Shown in pieces: positions 46,195 through 55,858 of a stretch of 64,000 bases of DNA. The position numbers and the translations under genes were made by a program. Each line of letters opens with the position of its first letter. The stretch's first letter is position 1. The notes beneath the pieces were generated by a model. That model had not been told where the DNA came from. It saw only the letters and a list, made by a program, of their open reading frames with translations, and searched no databases. Source of the DNA: Burkholderiales bacterium (lineage in GTDB: Bacteria > Pseudomonadota > Gammaproteobacteria > Burkholderiales > Burkholderiaceae_E); NCBI GenBank assembly GCA_026399835.1, contig JAPLQE010000047.1, positions 41,885-105,884 of the forward strand, written 5' to 3'.

Positions 46195-46983
46195 CTACAG
46201 CCGCGCGATGTGCAGCCCGCCATCGACGTGGACGGCCTCGCCAGTGGCGAAGGGCAGCGCCCCCGAGGCGAGCGAGGCGACCGTGCGGCCGACGTCGGCC
46301 GCCTCGCCCCAGCGCCCCTGCGGCACGAGGCCGTCGTCGATCAGCGCGTCGTAGCGCGCCGTGACCGGCGCGGTCATCGGCGTGCGCACGATGCCGGGGC
46401 GCACCTCCCAGACGGCGATGCCGTGCGCGGCGAGCCGCAGCGCCAGCAGCCGCGTCATCATCGGCAGCGCGCTCTTCGACAGGCAGTACTCGGCGCGCTC
46501 GGGCGACGCATGGGTCGCGCTTATCGAGGACACGGTCACGATCGAGCGCCGCGCGAGCGCCGGCCTGCCGTCGGCCAGCATCGCGCGGGCCACCGCCTGC
46601 GCGAGGAAGAACGGCGCACGCAGGTTGACCGCGAGCACCCGGTCGAACTCCTCCGGGCGCAGCTCGAGCAGGTCGCCGCGCCGCACCGCGGGCACGCCCG
46701 CATTGTTCACCAGGCAGTCGATGCGCCCCGACAGCGAACGGGCCGCCTCGAGCAGCGCACCGTGCCCGTCGAGCGCGGCGACGTCACCCGCATGGAACAC
46801 GGTGCGCGCGGCGCGCGCAGCGAGGCCGGCGAGCGTGGCCTCGGTGTCCGCGTCGTGCGCGAGGTCGCAGAGCGCGAGATCGAAGCCCGCGTCGGCGAGC
46901 GCCCAGGCGATGCCGCGGCCGATGCCGCGGTTGGCGCCGGTGACCAGCGCGACGGGGCGCGACGCCGATTCGGCTGCGGCCAT
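46195..46983 (-). CDS. SDR-family oxidoreductase
   Basis: 262 residues. Cofactor motif GANRGIGRGIA, NNAG at about 92, catalytic Ser in VSSISATH and YxxxK in EYCLSKSA. C-terminal FATGEAVHVDGGLH is typical of classical SDRs. It follows the TRAP permease genes by 81 b on the same strand and probably acts on the imported compound. Confidence 0.92.
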   Translation of the reverse strand: MAAAESASRPVALVTGANRGIGRGIAWALADAGFDLALCDLAHDADTEATLAGLAARAARTVFHAGDVAALDGHGALLEAARSLSGRIDCLVNNAGVPAVRRGDLLELRPEEFDRVLAVNLRAPFFLAQAVARAMLADGRPALARRSIVTVSSISATHASPERAEYCLSKSALPMMTRLLALRLAAHGIAVWEVRPGIVRTPMTAPVTARYDALIDDGLVPQGRWGEAADVGRTVASLASGALPFATGEAVHVDGGLHIARL

Positions 46984-47064
46984 CGTCAGGCGGACAGGTC
47001 GACGCCCTCGGCCCGCAGGCCGAAGCCCTTCGACAGCGACGCGCAGTGCATCGTCGCCCGCGCC

Positions 47065-48387
47065 CTACTTCAGGTACTCGGGCGAGATCAGCTTCGGCAG
47101 GATCAGCGCCACGTCCGGCCACACGATGACCAGGACCAGCACGCCGAGCATCGGGATCAGCATGATCATCGTGTCCTTGAGGACCGAGGCCATCGTCACC
47201 TTCGCGATCGAGCAGGCGATCATCAGACACAGCCCGTACGGTGGCGTCACCAGGCCGAAGGCCAGCGACACGATGCCGATCATCGCGAAGTGCACCGGGT
47301 CCATGGCGACCGCCTGGGCCAGCGGCTGCAGGATGGTGCCGACGATGATGATCGCCGGGATCGCGTCGAGGAAGCAGCCGACCACCAGGAACACCGCGGC
47401 GATGAAGAACCCCGTCTGGTACAGGCCCATCCCCCAGCTGCCGACGTTGGCGAGGATCGCCTTCGGGATCTGGTAGTAGGCGAGCAGCCAGCCGAACGCG
47501 CTCGCGGTGCCGACGCAGAACAGCGCGACCGCGGCCAGCCGGCCGGTGTCGGTCAGCGCGAGCTTCAGGCCCGCCAGGTTCATCTCGCGGTACACGATCA
47601 TCGACAGCACGCCCGCGTAGAGCACCGCGATGCACGCCGACTCGGTGGCGGTGAACCAGCCGAAGATCTTCCCGCCGATGATGATCACCGGGGTCATCAG
47701 GGCCGGCAGCGCCACCAGCAGCGCGGCCAGGAACACCTTGAAGGTCGAGCGGCCGTAGGTCGGGTAGCCGCGCCGCTTGGCGTAGACGTGCACGGTGGCC
47801 ATCTGCACCAGCCCGAGCAGCAGCCCAGGGATCACGCCGGCCAGGAACAGCGCGCCGATCGACACCGACAGCACGCCGCCCCAGACGATCATCAGGATCG
47901 ACGGCGGGATGATGACCGCGAGCACCGCCGAGACCGCGGTGATCGCCACCGAGAAGCTGTCGTCGTAGCCTTCCTTCCTCTGCGCGTCGATGAAGATCTT
48001 CGACTGGCTGGCGGCGTCGGCGGTCGAGGAGCCGGAGATGCCGGCGAAGAAGATCGACAGCACGACGTTGATCTGCGCCAGACTGCCCGGCAGGTGGCCG
48101 ACCATCGCGCGCGACAGCGTGACCAGACGGTCGGTGATGCCGCCGATGTTCATCAGGTTGGCGGTCAGCAGGAAGAACGGCACCGCCAGCAGGATGAACG
48201 AGTTGTACGCGTTGAAGGTCTCCTGCACCAGCGTCATCGGCGAGAGGTTCGGCTCGAGGATCAGCATCGGCAGACAGGCCAGGCCGAGCGCGATCGCCAC
48301 CGGCACCCGCAGGAACATCAGCGTGAAGAACACGCCGAAGAGGATCCAGGACGCGGTGCCCGGATCGACGGAGGTCAGCGCGTTCAT
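47065..48387 (-). CDS. TRAP transporter large permease (DctM type)
   Basis: 440 residues, about 12 spans. Typical motifs are FFAGISGSSTADAASQSK, IPPSILMIVWG and LVTPPYGLCLMI. It carries substrate with Na+ in TRAP systems. The start overlaps the small permease stop (ATGA). Confidence 0.95.
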   Translation of the reverse strand: MNALTSVDPGTASWILFGVFFTLMFLRVPVAIALGLACLPMLILEPNLSPMTLVQETFNAYNSFILLAVPFFLLTANLMNIGGITDRLVTLSRAMVGHLPGSLAQINVVLSIFFAGISGSSTADAASQSKIFIDAQRKEGYDDSFSVAITAVSAVLAVIIPPSILMIVWGGVLSVSIGALFLAGVIPGLLLGLVQMATVHVYAKRRGYPTYGRSTFKVFLAALLVALPALMTPVIIIGGKIFGWFTATESACIAVLYAGVLSMIVYREMNLAGLKLALTDTGRLAAVALFCVGTASAFGWLLAYYQIPKAILANVGSWGMGLYQTGFFIAAVFLVVGCFLDAIPAIIIVGTILQPLAQAVAMDPVHFAMIGIVSLAFGLVTPPYGLCLMIACSIAKVTMASVLKDTMIMLIPMLGVLVLVIVWPDVALILPKLISPEYLK

Positions 48388-48896
48388 GCGGCGCTCCCGG
48401 TCAGCGCGCGCCACTGCGTGGTGAGGTGCTCGCCCAGGAACACGATCCAGGTGAAGCCGGTGATCGGCCACGCGATGTGGATCATCCACAGCGGCAGCTC
48501 GGCGAGCTCGGACGTGCGGTTCCAGCCGAAGCGGGTGAACTCGACACCGTACCAGGCGAAGACGATCGCGAAGACCAGCACGGCGAGCGACGCGAACAGG
48601 TTCAGCGCGGCACCGAAGCGGCCGGTGGCCGACGGGAAGACGTCGACGATGAAGTGCGTGCTCTCGCGCACGCCGAGCATCGAGCCGATCATGATCATCC
48701 ACACGAAGAGCAGGCGCGCCATCTCCTCGGTCCAGATGTAGTGCGGCAGCAGGTCGGTGAAGCGCGCGAAGATCTGCAGCGTGACCGGCAGCACGAGGAT
48801 CGCGACCGACAGGCCGAGCAGCCAGTCGAGCAGCGTCGCGTAGGCCGCGGTGAAGCGGCGCCAGGCGCCGGGTGCGGACTGTGATGCGGAATTCAT
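48384..48896 (-). CDS. TRAP transporter small permease (DctQ type)
   Basis: 170 residues, four spans. IWTEEMARLLFVWMIMIGS and REYSTHF-like (VRESTHFIVDVF) are the DctQ signature. Between the receptor gene and the large permease gene in one operon; ATGA overlap with the latter. Confidence 0.94.
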   Translation of the reverse strand: MNSASQSAPGAWRRFTAAYATLLDWLLGLSVAILVLPVTLQIFARFTDLLPHYIWTEEMARLLFVWMIMIGSMLGVRESTHFIVDVFPSATGRFGAALNLFASLAVLVFAIVFAWYGVEFTRFGWNRTSELAELPLWMIHIAWPITGFTWIVFLGEHLTTQWRALTGSAA

Positions 48897-49021
48897 GGGG
48901 GTGGGACCGGTGTCGTTCGGGGCCGGCCCGCGGGGGGGGCCGCGGACTGATGCTCGGGCGGGCCCGCCGGCCCGCCGGATGACACGCGGCGACCCGTGCG
49001 GGCCGCCGCGTCGGGACGGTC

Positions 49022-50023
49022 TCAGACCAGGGCGTTGATCTTCTGGTAGATGCCGTCGGCGCCGATCTCCTTGGCGTACTGCTCCATCACCGGGTCGACC
49101 AGCTTCTTCATCTGGGCGCGCTCGGTGAACTCGACCTTCTTCAGCTTGCCGGCCTTCTCGAGCGCGTCGATCTTGGCGCCGTCCTCGCTCGACTCGATCT
49201 GGCGGCCGTAGGCGGCGGCTTCGCGGCCGGCCTTGGTGATCGCGGCCTGCAGATCGGCCGGCAGGCGCTTCATCGTCTTGGTCGAGAAGCACAGCGGGCG
49301 GATGGTGATCGCGTGCTGGGTCATCAGCAGGTTCGGGCCGACCTCGAAGAACTTCATCTGCTCGACGCCCGCCGCCTCGTTCTCGCCGGCGTTGATCACG
49401 CCGTTCTGGATGGCGTTGTAGACCTCGTTGTAGGCGATCACGGTCGGCGACATGCCGATCGCGGCGAAGGTCTTGCTCCAGATCGGTGCGCCCTGCACGC
49501 GGACCTTCAGGCCGCGGAGCTCGGCCAGGGTGCGGGCCGGCTTGTTCGAGAAGATGTTGCGCACGCCGCCGCCGGCGTAGCCGATCAGCGCGACCTCGGC
49601 CTTCTGCTCGACCTCGTCGGCGACGCCCTTGAACAGGTCGGCGTCGAGCACCTTGTTCCAGTGCGCGAGGTCGCGGAACAGGAAGGGCGCGTCGACGAAG
49701 GGCGCGGCCTTGGAGAAGGTGGACATGTGGGCCGGCGACACGATCGCGAAGTCCACCGCCTTGCCCTGCGCCATGTACTCGAAGTACTGCTTCTCGAGGC
49801 CGAGCGAGCTGTTCTTGTGGATGACGAAATTGATCGGCTTGGCGTAGTACTTCTTGACCAGCTCCTCGAAGCGCACCATGCACTTGGTGAAGGCGTGGTC
49901 GTCGTTGAACTGCGAGGCGCCGTTGAGCGTGATCGTCGACTGCGCGCGCGCGGTGGTGTGGACGAATGGGGCCTGAACGGCCGCCGCGGCCGCCATCGAG
50001 CCGAGGAAGTGTCTGCGTTGCAT
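49022..50023 (-). CDS. TRAP transporter periplasmic receptor (DctP type)
   Basis: 333 residues. GGAGGAG lies before the ATG. The signal peptide (about 1-27, MQRRHFLGSMAAAA) resembles a Tat signal. The mature part shows VRVQGAPIWSKTFAAIGMSP with the conserved Arg that binds carboxylate ligands, and GVINAGENEAAGVEQMKF. Ligand is probably a small organic or hydroxy acid. Downstream DNA 48897-49021 is highly GC-rich with several short inverted repeats and no gene. Confidence 0.94.
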   Translation of the reverse strand: MQRRHFLGSMAAAAAVQAPFVHTTARAQSTITLNGASQFNDDHAFTKCMVRFEELVKKYYAKPINFVIHKNSSLGLEKQYFEYMAQGKAVDFAIVSPAHMSTFSKAAPFVDAPFLFRDLAHWNKVLDADLFKGVADEVEQKAEVALIGYAGGGVRNIFSNKPARTLAELRGLKVRVQGAPIWSKTFAAIGMSPTVIAYNEVYNAIQNGVINAGENEAAGVEQMKFFEVGPNLLMTQHAITIRPLCFSTKTMKRLPADLQAAITKAGREAAAYGRQIESSEDGAKIDALEKAGKLKKVEFTERAQMKKLVDPVMEQYAKEIGADGIYQKINALV

Positions 50024-50119
50024 CGTGGGTCTCCTCCAGGTTCACGGGCCCGTGCCGGACGGCGCGGGCGTTTCCGGATACGGCCGGCGCGTCGTCCTCG
50101 TGGATGGGACGAACTGCAC

Positions 50120-50133
50120 TAACCGTCTGGTTA
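50120..50133. promoter_or_regulatory. Inverted repeat TAACC-GTCT-GGTTA, candidate repressor operator
   Basis: TAACCGTCTGGTTA has perfect 5-bp arms in an AT-richer patch between the divergent TRAP operon and the aldo/keto reductase gene. It resembles operators of TetR-type regulators, but no such regulator is encoded nearby. It could control both directions. Confidence 0.45.
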
Positions 50134-50245
50134 AAAGCGTAGCACAGCCGGTGCCGGGCCCGGTGTGGCGGATCGCGGGCCCGGCGCGCCGGCGTCGCGC
50201 GACGGACGTATGCTCGGGGCCCGACACATTGATGGAGCGTCGACG

Positions 50246-51106
50246 ATGGCTGCGGTTCCGATGCCCGAGGTGCGCCTGCCCGACGGGCGCGTCGTGCCTG
50301 CGCTCGGCCTGGGCACCTGGCGGATGGGCGAGCGTCCCGAGGCCCGGCGCACCGAGGTGGCGGCGATCCGGCACGCCGTCGAGGCGGGCATGACGCTGAT
50401 CGACACGGCGGAGATGTACGGCGAGGGCGGTGCCGAGTCGGTCGTCGGCGAGGCGATCGCGGGGCAGCACGACCGCGTCTTCGTGGTCTCGAAGGTGCTG
50501 CCCTCGAATGCGTCGCCGGCCGGCACGGTGGCGGCCTGCGAGCGCAGCCTGAAGCGCCTCGGGCTCGAGCGTATCGACCTCTATCTGCTGCACTGGCGCG
50601 GCCGCTGGGCGCTGGGCGACACCGTGGACGCGTTCGAGCGGCTGGTGGCGCAGGGCAAGATCGGCGGCTGGGGCGTGTCGAACTTCGACGTGGCCGATCT
50701 CGATGCGCTCGCGGCGCTGCCGGCGGGCGGGCGCTGCGCGACCAACCAGATCTACTACGCGCTGTCGCAGCGCGGCCCGGAGTTCGAGCTGCTGCCGCGG
50801 ATGGCCGCGCTCGGCATGCCGGCGATGGCCTACAGCCCGCTCGACGAGGGGCGCCTGGTCGACCATCCGGCGCTCAGGCCGATCGCCGCGGAGCTGGGTG
50901 CGAGCTGCGCGCAGGTGGCGCTCGCCTGGCTGCTGGCGCCGGACGTGCGCGAACCGCAGGTGATCGCGATCCCGAAGAGCGCATCGGTCGCGCGGGTCGA
51001 CGAGAACGCGGCGGCGGTCGCGCTGCGGCTCGAGCCCCGGCATCGGGTGGTGCTCGACCGGGCGTTCGCGCCGCCCCGCGGGAAGTCGCCGCTGGCGATG
51101 GTCTGA
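50246..51106 (+). CDS. Aldo/keto reductase
   Basis: 286 residues from the ATG at 50246, with GGAG nine bases upstream. The catalytic set is D53 and Y58 (DTAEMYGE), K83 (VVSKVLP) and His in YLLHWRG. IPKSASVARVDENA binds NADPH. It reduces aldehydes or ketones in the cytoplasm. It is divergent from the TRAP operon and may share the operator at 50120. Confidence 0.92.
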   Translation: MAAVPMPEVRLPDGRVVPALGLGTWRMGERPEARRTEVAAIRHAVEAGMTLIDTAEMYGEGGAESVVGEAIAGQHDRVFVVSKVLPSNASPAGTVAACERSLKRLGLERIDLYLLHWRGRWALGDTVDAFERLVAQGKIGGWGVSNFDVADLDALAALPAGGRCATNQIYYALSQRGPEFELLPRMAALGMPAMAYSPLDEGRLVDHPALRPIAAELGASCAQVALAWLLAPDVREPQVIAIPKSASVARVDENAAAVALRLEPRHRVVLDRAFAPPRGKSPLAMV

Positions 51107-51155
51107 TCCACGCCGCCAGGCCCGGCCCGGCCGGCCGGTCTGGCGCCCGCTGCCC

Positions 51156-51944
51156 TCAGCCCCCCGTGTACTTCGGCGGGCGCCGCTCCGCGAACGACTG
51201 CATGCCCTCGGCGAAGTCGCCCGAGCGGGTCGCGAGCGCGAACTGGTCGAAGTCCGCGTGGCTGACCGCATGGTCGAGCGCGGACACCGACGCATCGACC
51301 GCCTGCTTGATCATCCGCAGCTGGACCGGCGGCAGCGAGGCCGCGCGCTCGGCGAAGGCCATCGCCGCCGCGAGCGCGCCGCCGGCGGGCGCCACCTCGT
51401 CGACCAGCCCCCAGTCGAGGGCCCCCGCCGCGCCGAGCTTCTCGCCCAGCACCGCGATCCGCTTGGCCCGCGCCGGGCCGACCAGGTGCGCGATGCGAGG
51501 CACGGCGTTCCACGACAGGTTCATGCCGCGCTCGATCTCGGGCACGTAGAAGGTCGCGCCGTCGCCGGCCACGCGCAGGTCGCAGGAGACGCCGAGGGCC
51601 GCGCCGCCGCCGATGCACCAGCCCTCGACCGCGACGATCGTCATCGCCTCGATCTGCGCCCAGGCGCGGCACATGCGCCCGCCGGTCTGCATCAGCAGCC
51701 GCGACTCGGCGAAGCGCGCCTCGCGGGCGCGCTTGAGCTCGGGGTCCTTCAGGTCGGCGCCCATGCTGAAGACCGAGGCCGTGCCGGTGAGCACCACCGC
51801 CGACACGTCCGGGTCGTCCTCGAACGAGCGCGCCGCGCGGGTCAGCTGCCGGCACACCTCCATCGACAAGGTGTTGCGGCCGTCGCCGCGGTCCAGGCGG
51901 ACGATCGCGATGCGGCCGTGCCGCTCGATGCTCACGCTGTCCAT
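51156..51944 (-). CDS. Enoyl-CoA hydratase/isomerase-family protein
   Basis: 262 residues. The crotonase oxyanion regions are FSMGADL and VEGWCIGGGAALGVSCDLR. Of the two usual catalytic glutamates one is visible in the EIERGMN segment. Members hydrate, isomerise or cleave CoA thioesters. It follows the cupin gene by 14 b. Confidence 0.9.
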   Translation of the reverse strand: MDSVSIERHGRIAIVRLDRGDGRNTLSMEVCRQLTRAARSFEDDPDVSAVVLTGTASVFSMGADLKDPELKRAREARFAESRLLMQTGGRMCRAWAQIEAMTIVAVEGWCIGGGAALGVSCDLRVAGDGATFYVPEIERGMNLSWNAVPRIAHLVGPARAKRIAVLGEKLGAAGALDWGLVDEVAPAGGALAAAMAFAERAASLPPVQLRMIKQAVDASVSALDHAVSHADFDQFALATRSGDFAEGMQSFAERRPPKYTGG

Positions 51945-51958
51945 GTGCAGGCTCCCGG

Positions 51959-52393
51959 TCAGGCGGCGGTGGTCTCGAACTCGGCGGGCAGCACGATCTC
52001 GATCAGCTCGAGGTCGGCCGAGTGCTCGATCTCGCGGTGGCGGATGCCGGGCGGCTGGTGCACGCACGAGCCGGCCTCGAGCCGGACCTCGCCGACGCCC
52101 TCGTACTCGAAGCGCACCCAGCCCCGCGTCACGTAGACCAGCTGCAGCTGGACGGCGTGGCGGTGCCACTCGCCGGTCGCCTGGTGGTCGCCGCGGGCGC
52201 GGATGACGTGCATCACCGCGCGGCCCGCGGTGGCGTCGCGCACGCCCAGGTCGCGGTACTCGAAGTAGGTGCGCAGCCCGTCGGGGACGAAGGCGCTGCT
52301 CGCCGCGTGGCTGACGCCGAAGCGCATGGGGGCAGGGGCAGGGGCCGGGGCCGGGGCGGCCCCGGGGGCCGGCCTGTCGGTGGCGGTCGTCAT
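51959..52393 (-). CDS. Cupin-domain protein
   Basis: 144 residues. Residues 10-22 are an Ala-Pro repeat encoded by repeated GGGGCC-type DNA. The single cupin barrel has the metal motif [18 protein letters not shown] and a second His in [13 protein letters not shown]. It may be a small dioxygenase, isomerase or sensor. Co-transcribed with the hydratase; divergent from ettA. Confidence 0.85.
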   Translation of the reverse strand: MTTATDRPAPGAAPAPAPAPAPMRFGVSHAASSAFVPDGLRTYFEYRDLGVRDATAGRAVMHVIRARGDHQATGEWHRHAVQLQLVYVTRGWVRFEYEGVGEVRLEAGSCVHQPPGIRHREIEHSADLELIEIVLPAEFETTAA

Positions 52394-52575
52394 GGTGTCT
52401 CCTCTGGATCCTCGTCGGGATCCCGGGATCGTACCGGGGGCGCGGTCGGTGCGCCTGCCGGCCCGCTACAATGCGGACTTTCCTGCCGCCGTGCCGCGCC
52501 CGCCGCGGACCCGCGCCGCGCCCGCGGCGCCAGCGGCCCGCGATTGCCACTCCGAACATCCGAAAGCGACCCGCC

Positions 52576-54240
<1,665 letters not shown>

Positions 54241-54254
54241 GCACCGTGCCGCGG

Positions 54255-54294
54255 CCGTGAGCGTCGGGCCGGGGCCGTGAGCGTCGGGCCGGGG
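54255..54294. repeat. 20-bp tandem duplication around the start of the AsmA-like gene
   Basis: CCGTGAGCGTCGGGCCGGGG occurs twice in exact tandem. Each copy contains a GTG. The first GTG (54257) opens a seven-codon reading frame whose TGA (54278-54280) overlaps the second GTG (54277), the start used by the long gene. Confidence 0.9.
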
Positions 54295-55434
54295 CCGGCG
54301 GGGCGGGGGCTGCGCGCAGCGCGCGCGGTGGCGATCGGGCTGGCGGTCGCGGGGCTGCTCGCGGCCACCGCCTGGACGCTCGCGGCCCGCACGATCGAGG
54401 ACCGCATCCGGCAGGCGCTCGGCCCCGAGGGCCACTTCGAGTCGATGTCGCTCGGCCTCGGCCGCGTCGAGCTCCTCGGCGTGCGGATGCCGGCGGTCGA
54501 AGGCTGGCCCGCGCCGGTGACCATGACCGCGCGGCGCGTGGTGATCGTGCCGGACCTGCGAACGCTGTTCACCGGGCAGGTGCGCATCGCCAGCGTCGCC
54601 CTGGACGGTGCCTACTTCGCGGTCCTGCGCGCCGGCGATGGCCGGCTGCGGGTCGTGCCGCGGCTCGAAGGCAGCCACCGGGCCGCGATCGCGCTGACCG
54701 CGCCCGCGCCCGGCAAGCCGGTGCCCCGGGGGCCGACCGGGCCACCCGTGCCCGTGGACACCGTGACGGTGGGGCGGGTCACGCTGCGCGACGGCACGAT
54801 CGAGCTGTTCGACACCCGCGTTCGCGCCCCGGCCCATGTCCTGCGCATCGAGGGCGTCGAGGCCTCCGTCACCGACCTGCGCCAGCCCTCGCTGACGGGG
54901 CGCAGCGCGCTGCGCCTGAGCGGGCGGCTCAAGGCCGATGCGACGCGCGCCGCTGTGGCCGACGGACGCATCGAGATCGACGGGACGATGGTGATCGGCC
55001 GCGGCGAGGCGAAGGTGCGCACCCTGCTGCGCGGCGTCGACGTCGTGGCTTTCGCGCCCTACCTGCAGCGTGCGCTCGATCTGCGCGTGAGCGGCGGCGT
55101 GTTCGACCTCGATCTGGATGCGACCGTCGACGCGAAGCGCCTGCGTGCGCCGGGCCGACTGGCGGTCACCGGCCTGAAGCTCGCGCCCGGCGGCGCCGGC
55201 GGCCTCGGCGACCTGTCGCGCGAGGCGGTGATCGCGCTCCTCGAGGACCGCGCCCGCCGCATCGAGCTCGACTTCACGATCGACGGACGGCTGGACGATC
55301 CGCGCTTCTCGCTGTCGGAGGACATCGCGTCGCGCGCGGCCGCGGCGATCGCCGCACGCGTGGGCGACGGCCTCGGCCAGCTGCTGCGCGGTGCCCGCGC
55401 GATCGACGCGCTCCGGGGCCTGCTCGGGCGCTGA
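54277..55434 (+). CDS. AsmA-like / DUF748-like envelope protein
   Basis: 385 residues from a GTG within the duplicated 20-mer. A single membrane anchor lies at about 17-38 (VAIGLAVAGLLAATAW). The rest is beta-rich and repeat-like with no catalytic motif (SLGLGRVELLGVRMP, VTVGRVTLRDGTIELFD, FTIDGRLDDPRFSL), as in AsmA/DUF748 proteins that span the periplasm and help lipid movement. RDGTIELFDTRV matches the DUF748 pattern best. The call is to family only. Confidence 0.72.
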   Translation: MSVGPGPAGRGLRAARAVAIGLAVAGLLAATAWTLAARTIEDRIRQALGPEGHFESMSLGLGRVELLGVRMPAVEGWPAPVTMTARRVVIVPDLRTLFTGQVRIASVALDGAYFAVLRAGDGRLRVVPRLEGSHRAAIALTAPAPGKPVPRGPTGPPVPVDTVTVGRVTLRDGTIELFDTRVRAPAHVLRIEGVEASVTDLRQPSLTGRSALRLSGRLKADATRAAVADGRIEIDGTMVIGRGEAKVRTLLRGVDVVAFAPYLQRALDLRVSGGVFDLDLDATVDAKRLRAPGRLAVTGLKLAPGGAGGLGDLSREAVIALLEDRARRIELDFTIDGRLDDPRFSLSEDIASRAAAAIAARVGDGLGQLLRGARAIDALRGLLGR

Positions 55435-55449
55435 GGGCGGCCGGTCGCG

Positions 55450-55782
55450 ATGGCTTCCTCCGCTCGCCATCGCCATCACGTGTACGTCGTGCTGCTCGAC
55501 GACCGCGTGATGAACGACCGGAGCTACGCCCGAGCCAACCCGGGCTGGGACGCGACGCGGCCCTGCCTGTACGTGGGCATGACCGGGCTCACGCCCGAGC
55601 TGCGCCTCGCGCGGCACAAGGCCGGCGTCAAGGCGAATCGCTATGTGCGCGAGCACGGTCTGCGGCTGCTGCCCGAGCTGTACGCCTGGGCCAACCCGAT
55701 GCCGTACGAGGCCGCGCGCGAGATGGAGGTCGAGCTGGCCATCGGGCTGCGCGCCGAGGGGTATGCCGTCTGGCAGGCCTGA
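55450..55782 (+). CDS. Small GIY-YIG-nuclease-like protein
   Basis: 110 residues. VYVVLL (11-16) and LYVGMT (40-45) fit the two strands that give GIY-YIG its name. LRLARHKAG (51-59) holds the expected Arg and His, and EMEVELAIGL (91-100) the metal-binding Glu. There is no extra DNA-binding domain. It could be a nuclease or an inactive relative; I do not recognise a named family. It lies 15 b after the AsmA-like gene. Confidence 0.6.
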   Translation: MASSARHRHHVYVVLLDDRVMNDRSYARANPGWDATRPCLYVGMTGLTPELRLARHKAGVKANRYVREHGLRLLPELYAWANPMPYEAAREMEVELAIGLRAEGYAVWQA

Positions 55783-55798
55783 GACGGCCGCCCGAGCC

Positions 55799-55827
55799 CT
55801 GACATGCACGGGGCTTCTCGCTACACT
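55799..55827 (+). promoter_or_regulatory. Promoter of the histidine kinase gene at 55859
   Basis: CTGACA (55799-55804), a 17-base spacer and TACACT (55822-55827) give a good sigma-70 match, 31 b before the ATG. Confidence 0.7.
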
Positions 55828-55858
55828 CGGCGGCACAGCCAGCCCCCCGGATCCAAGA

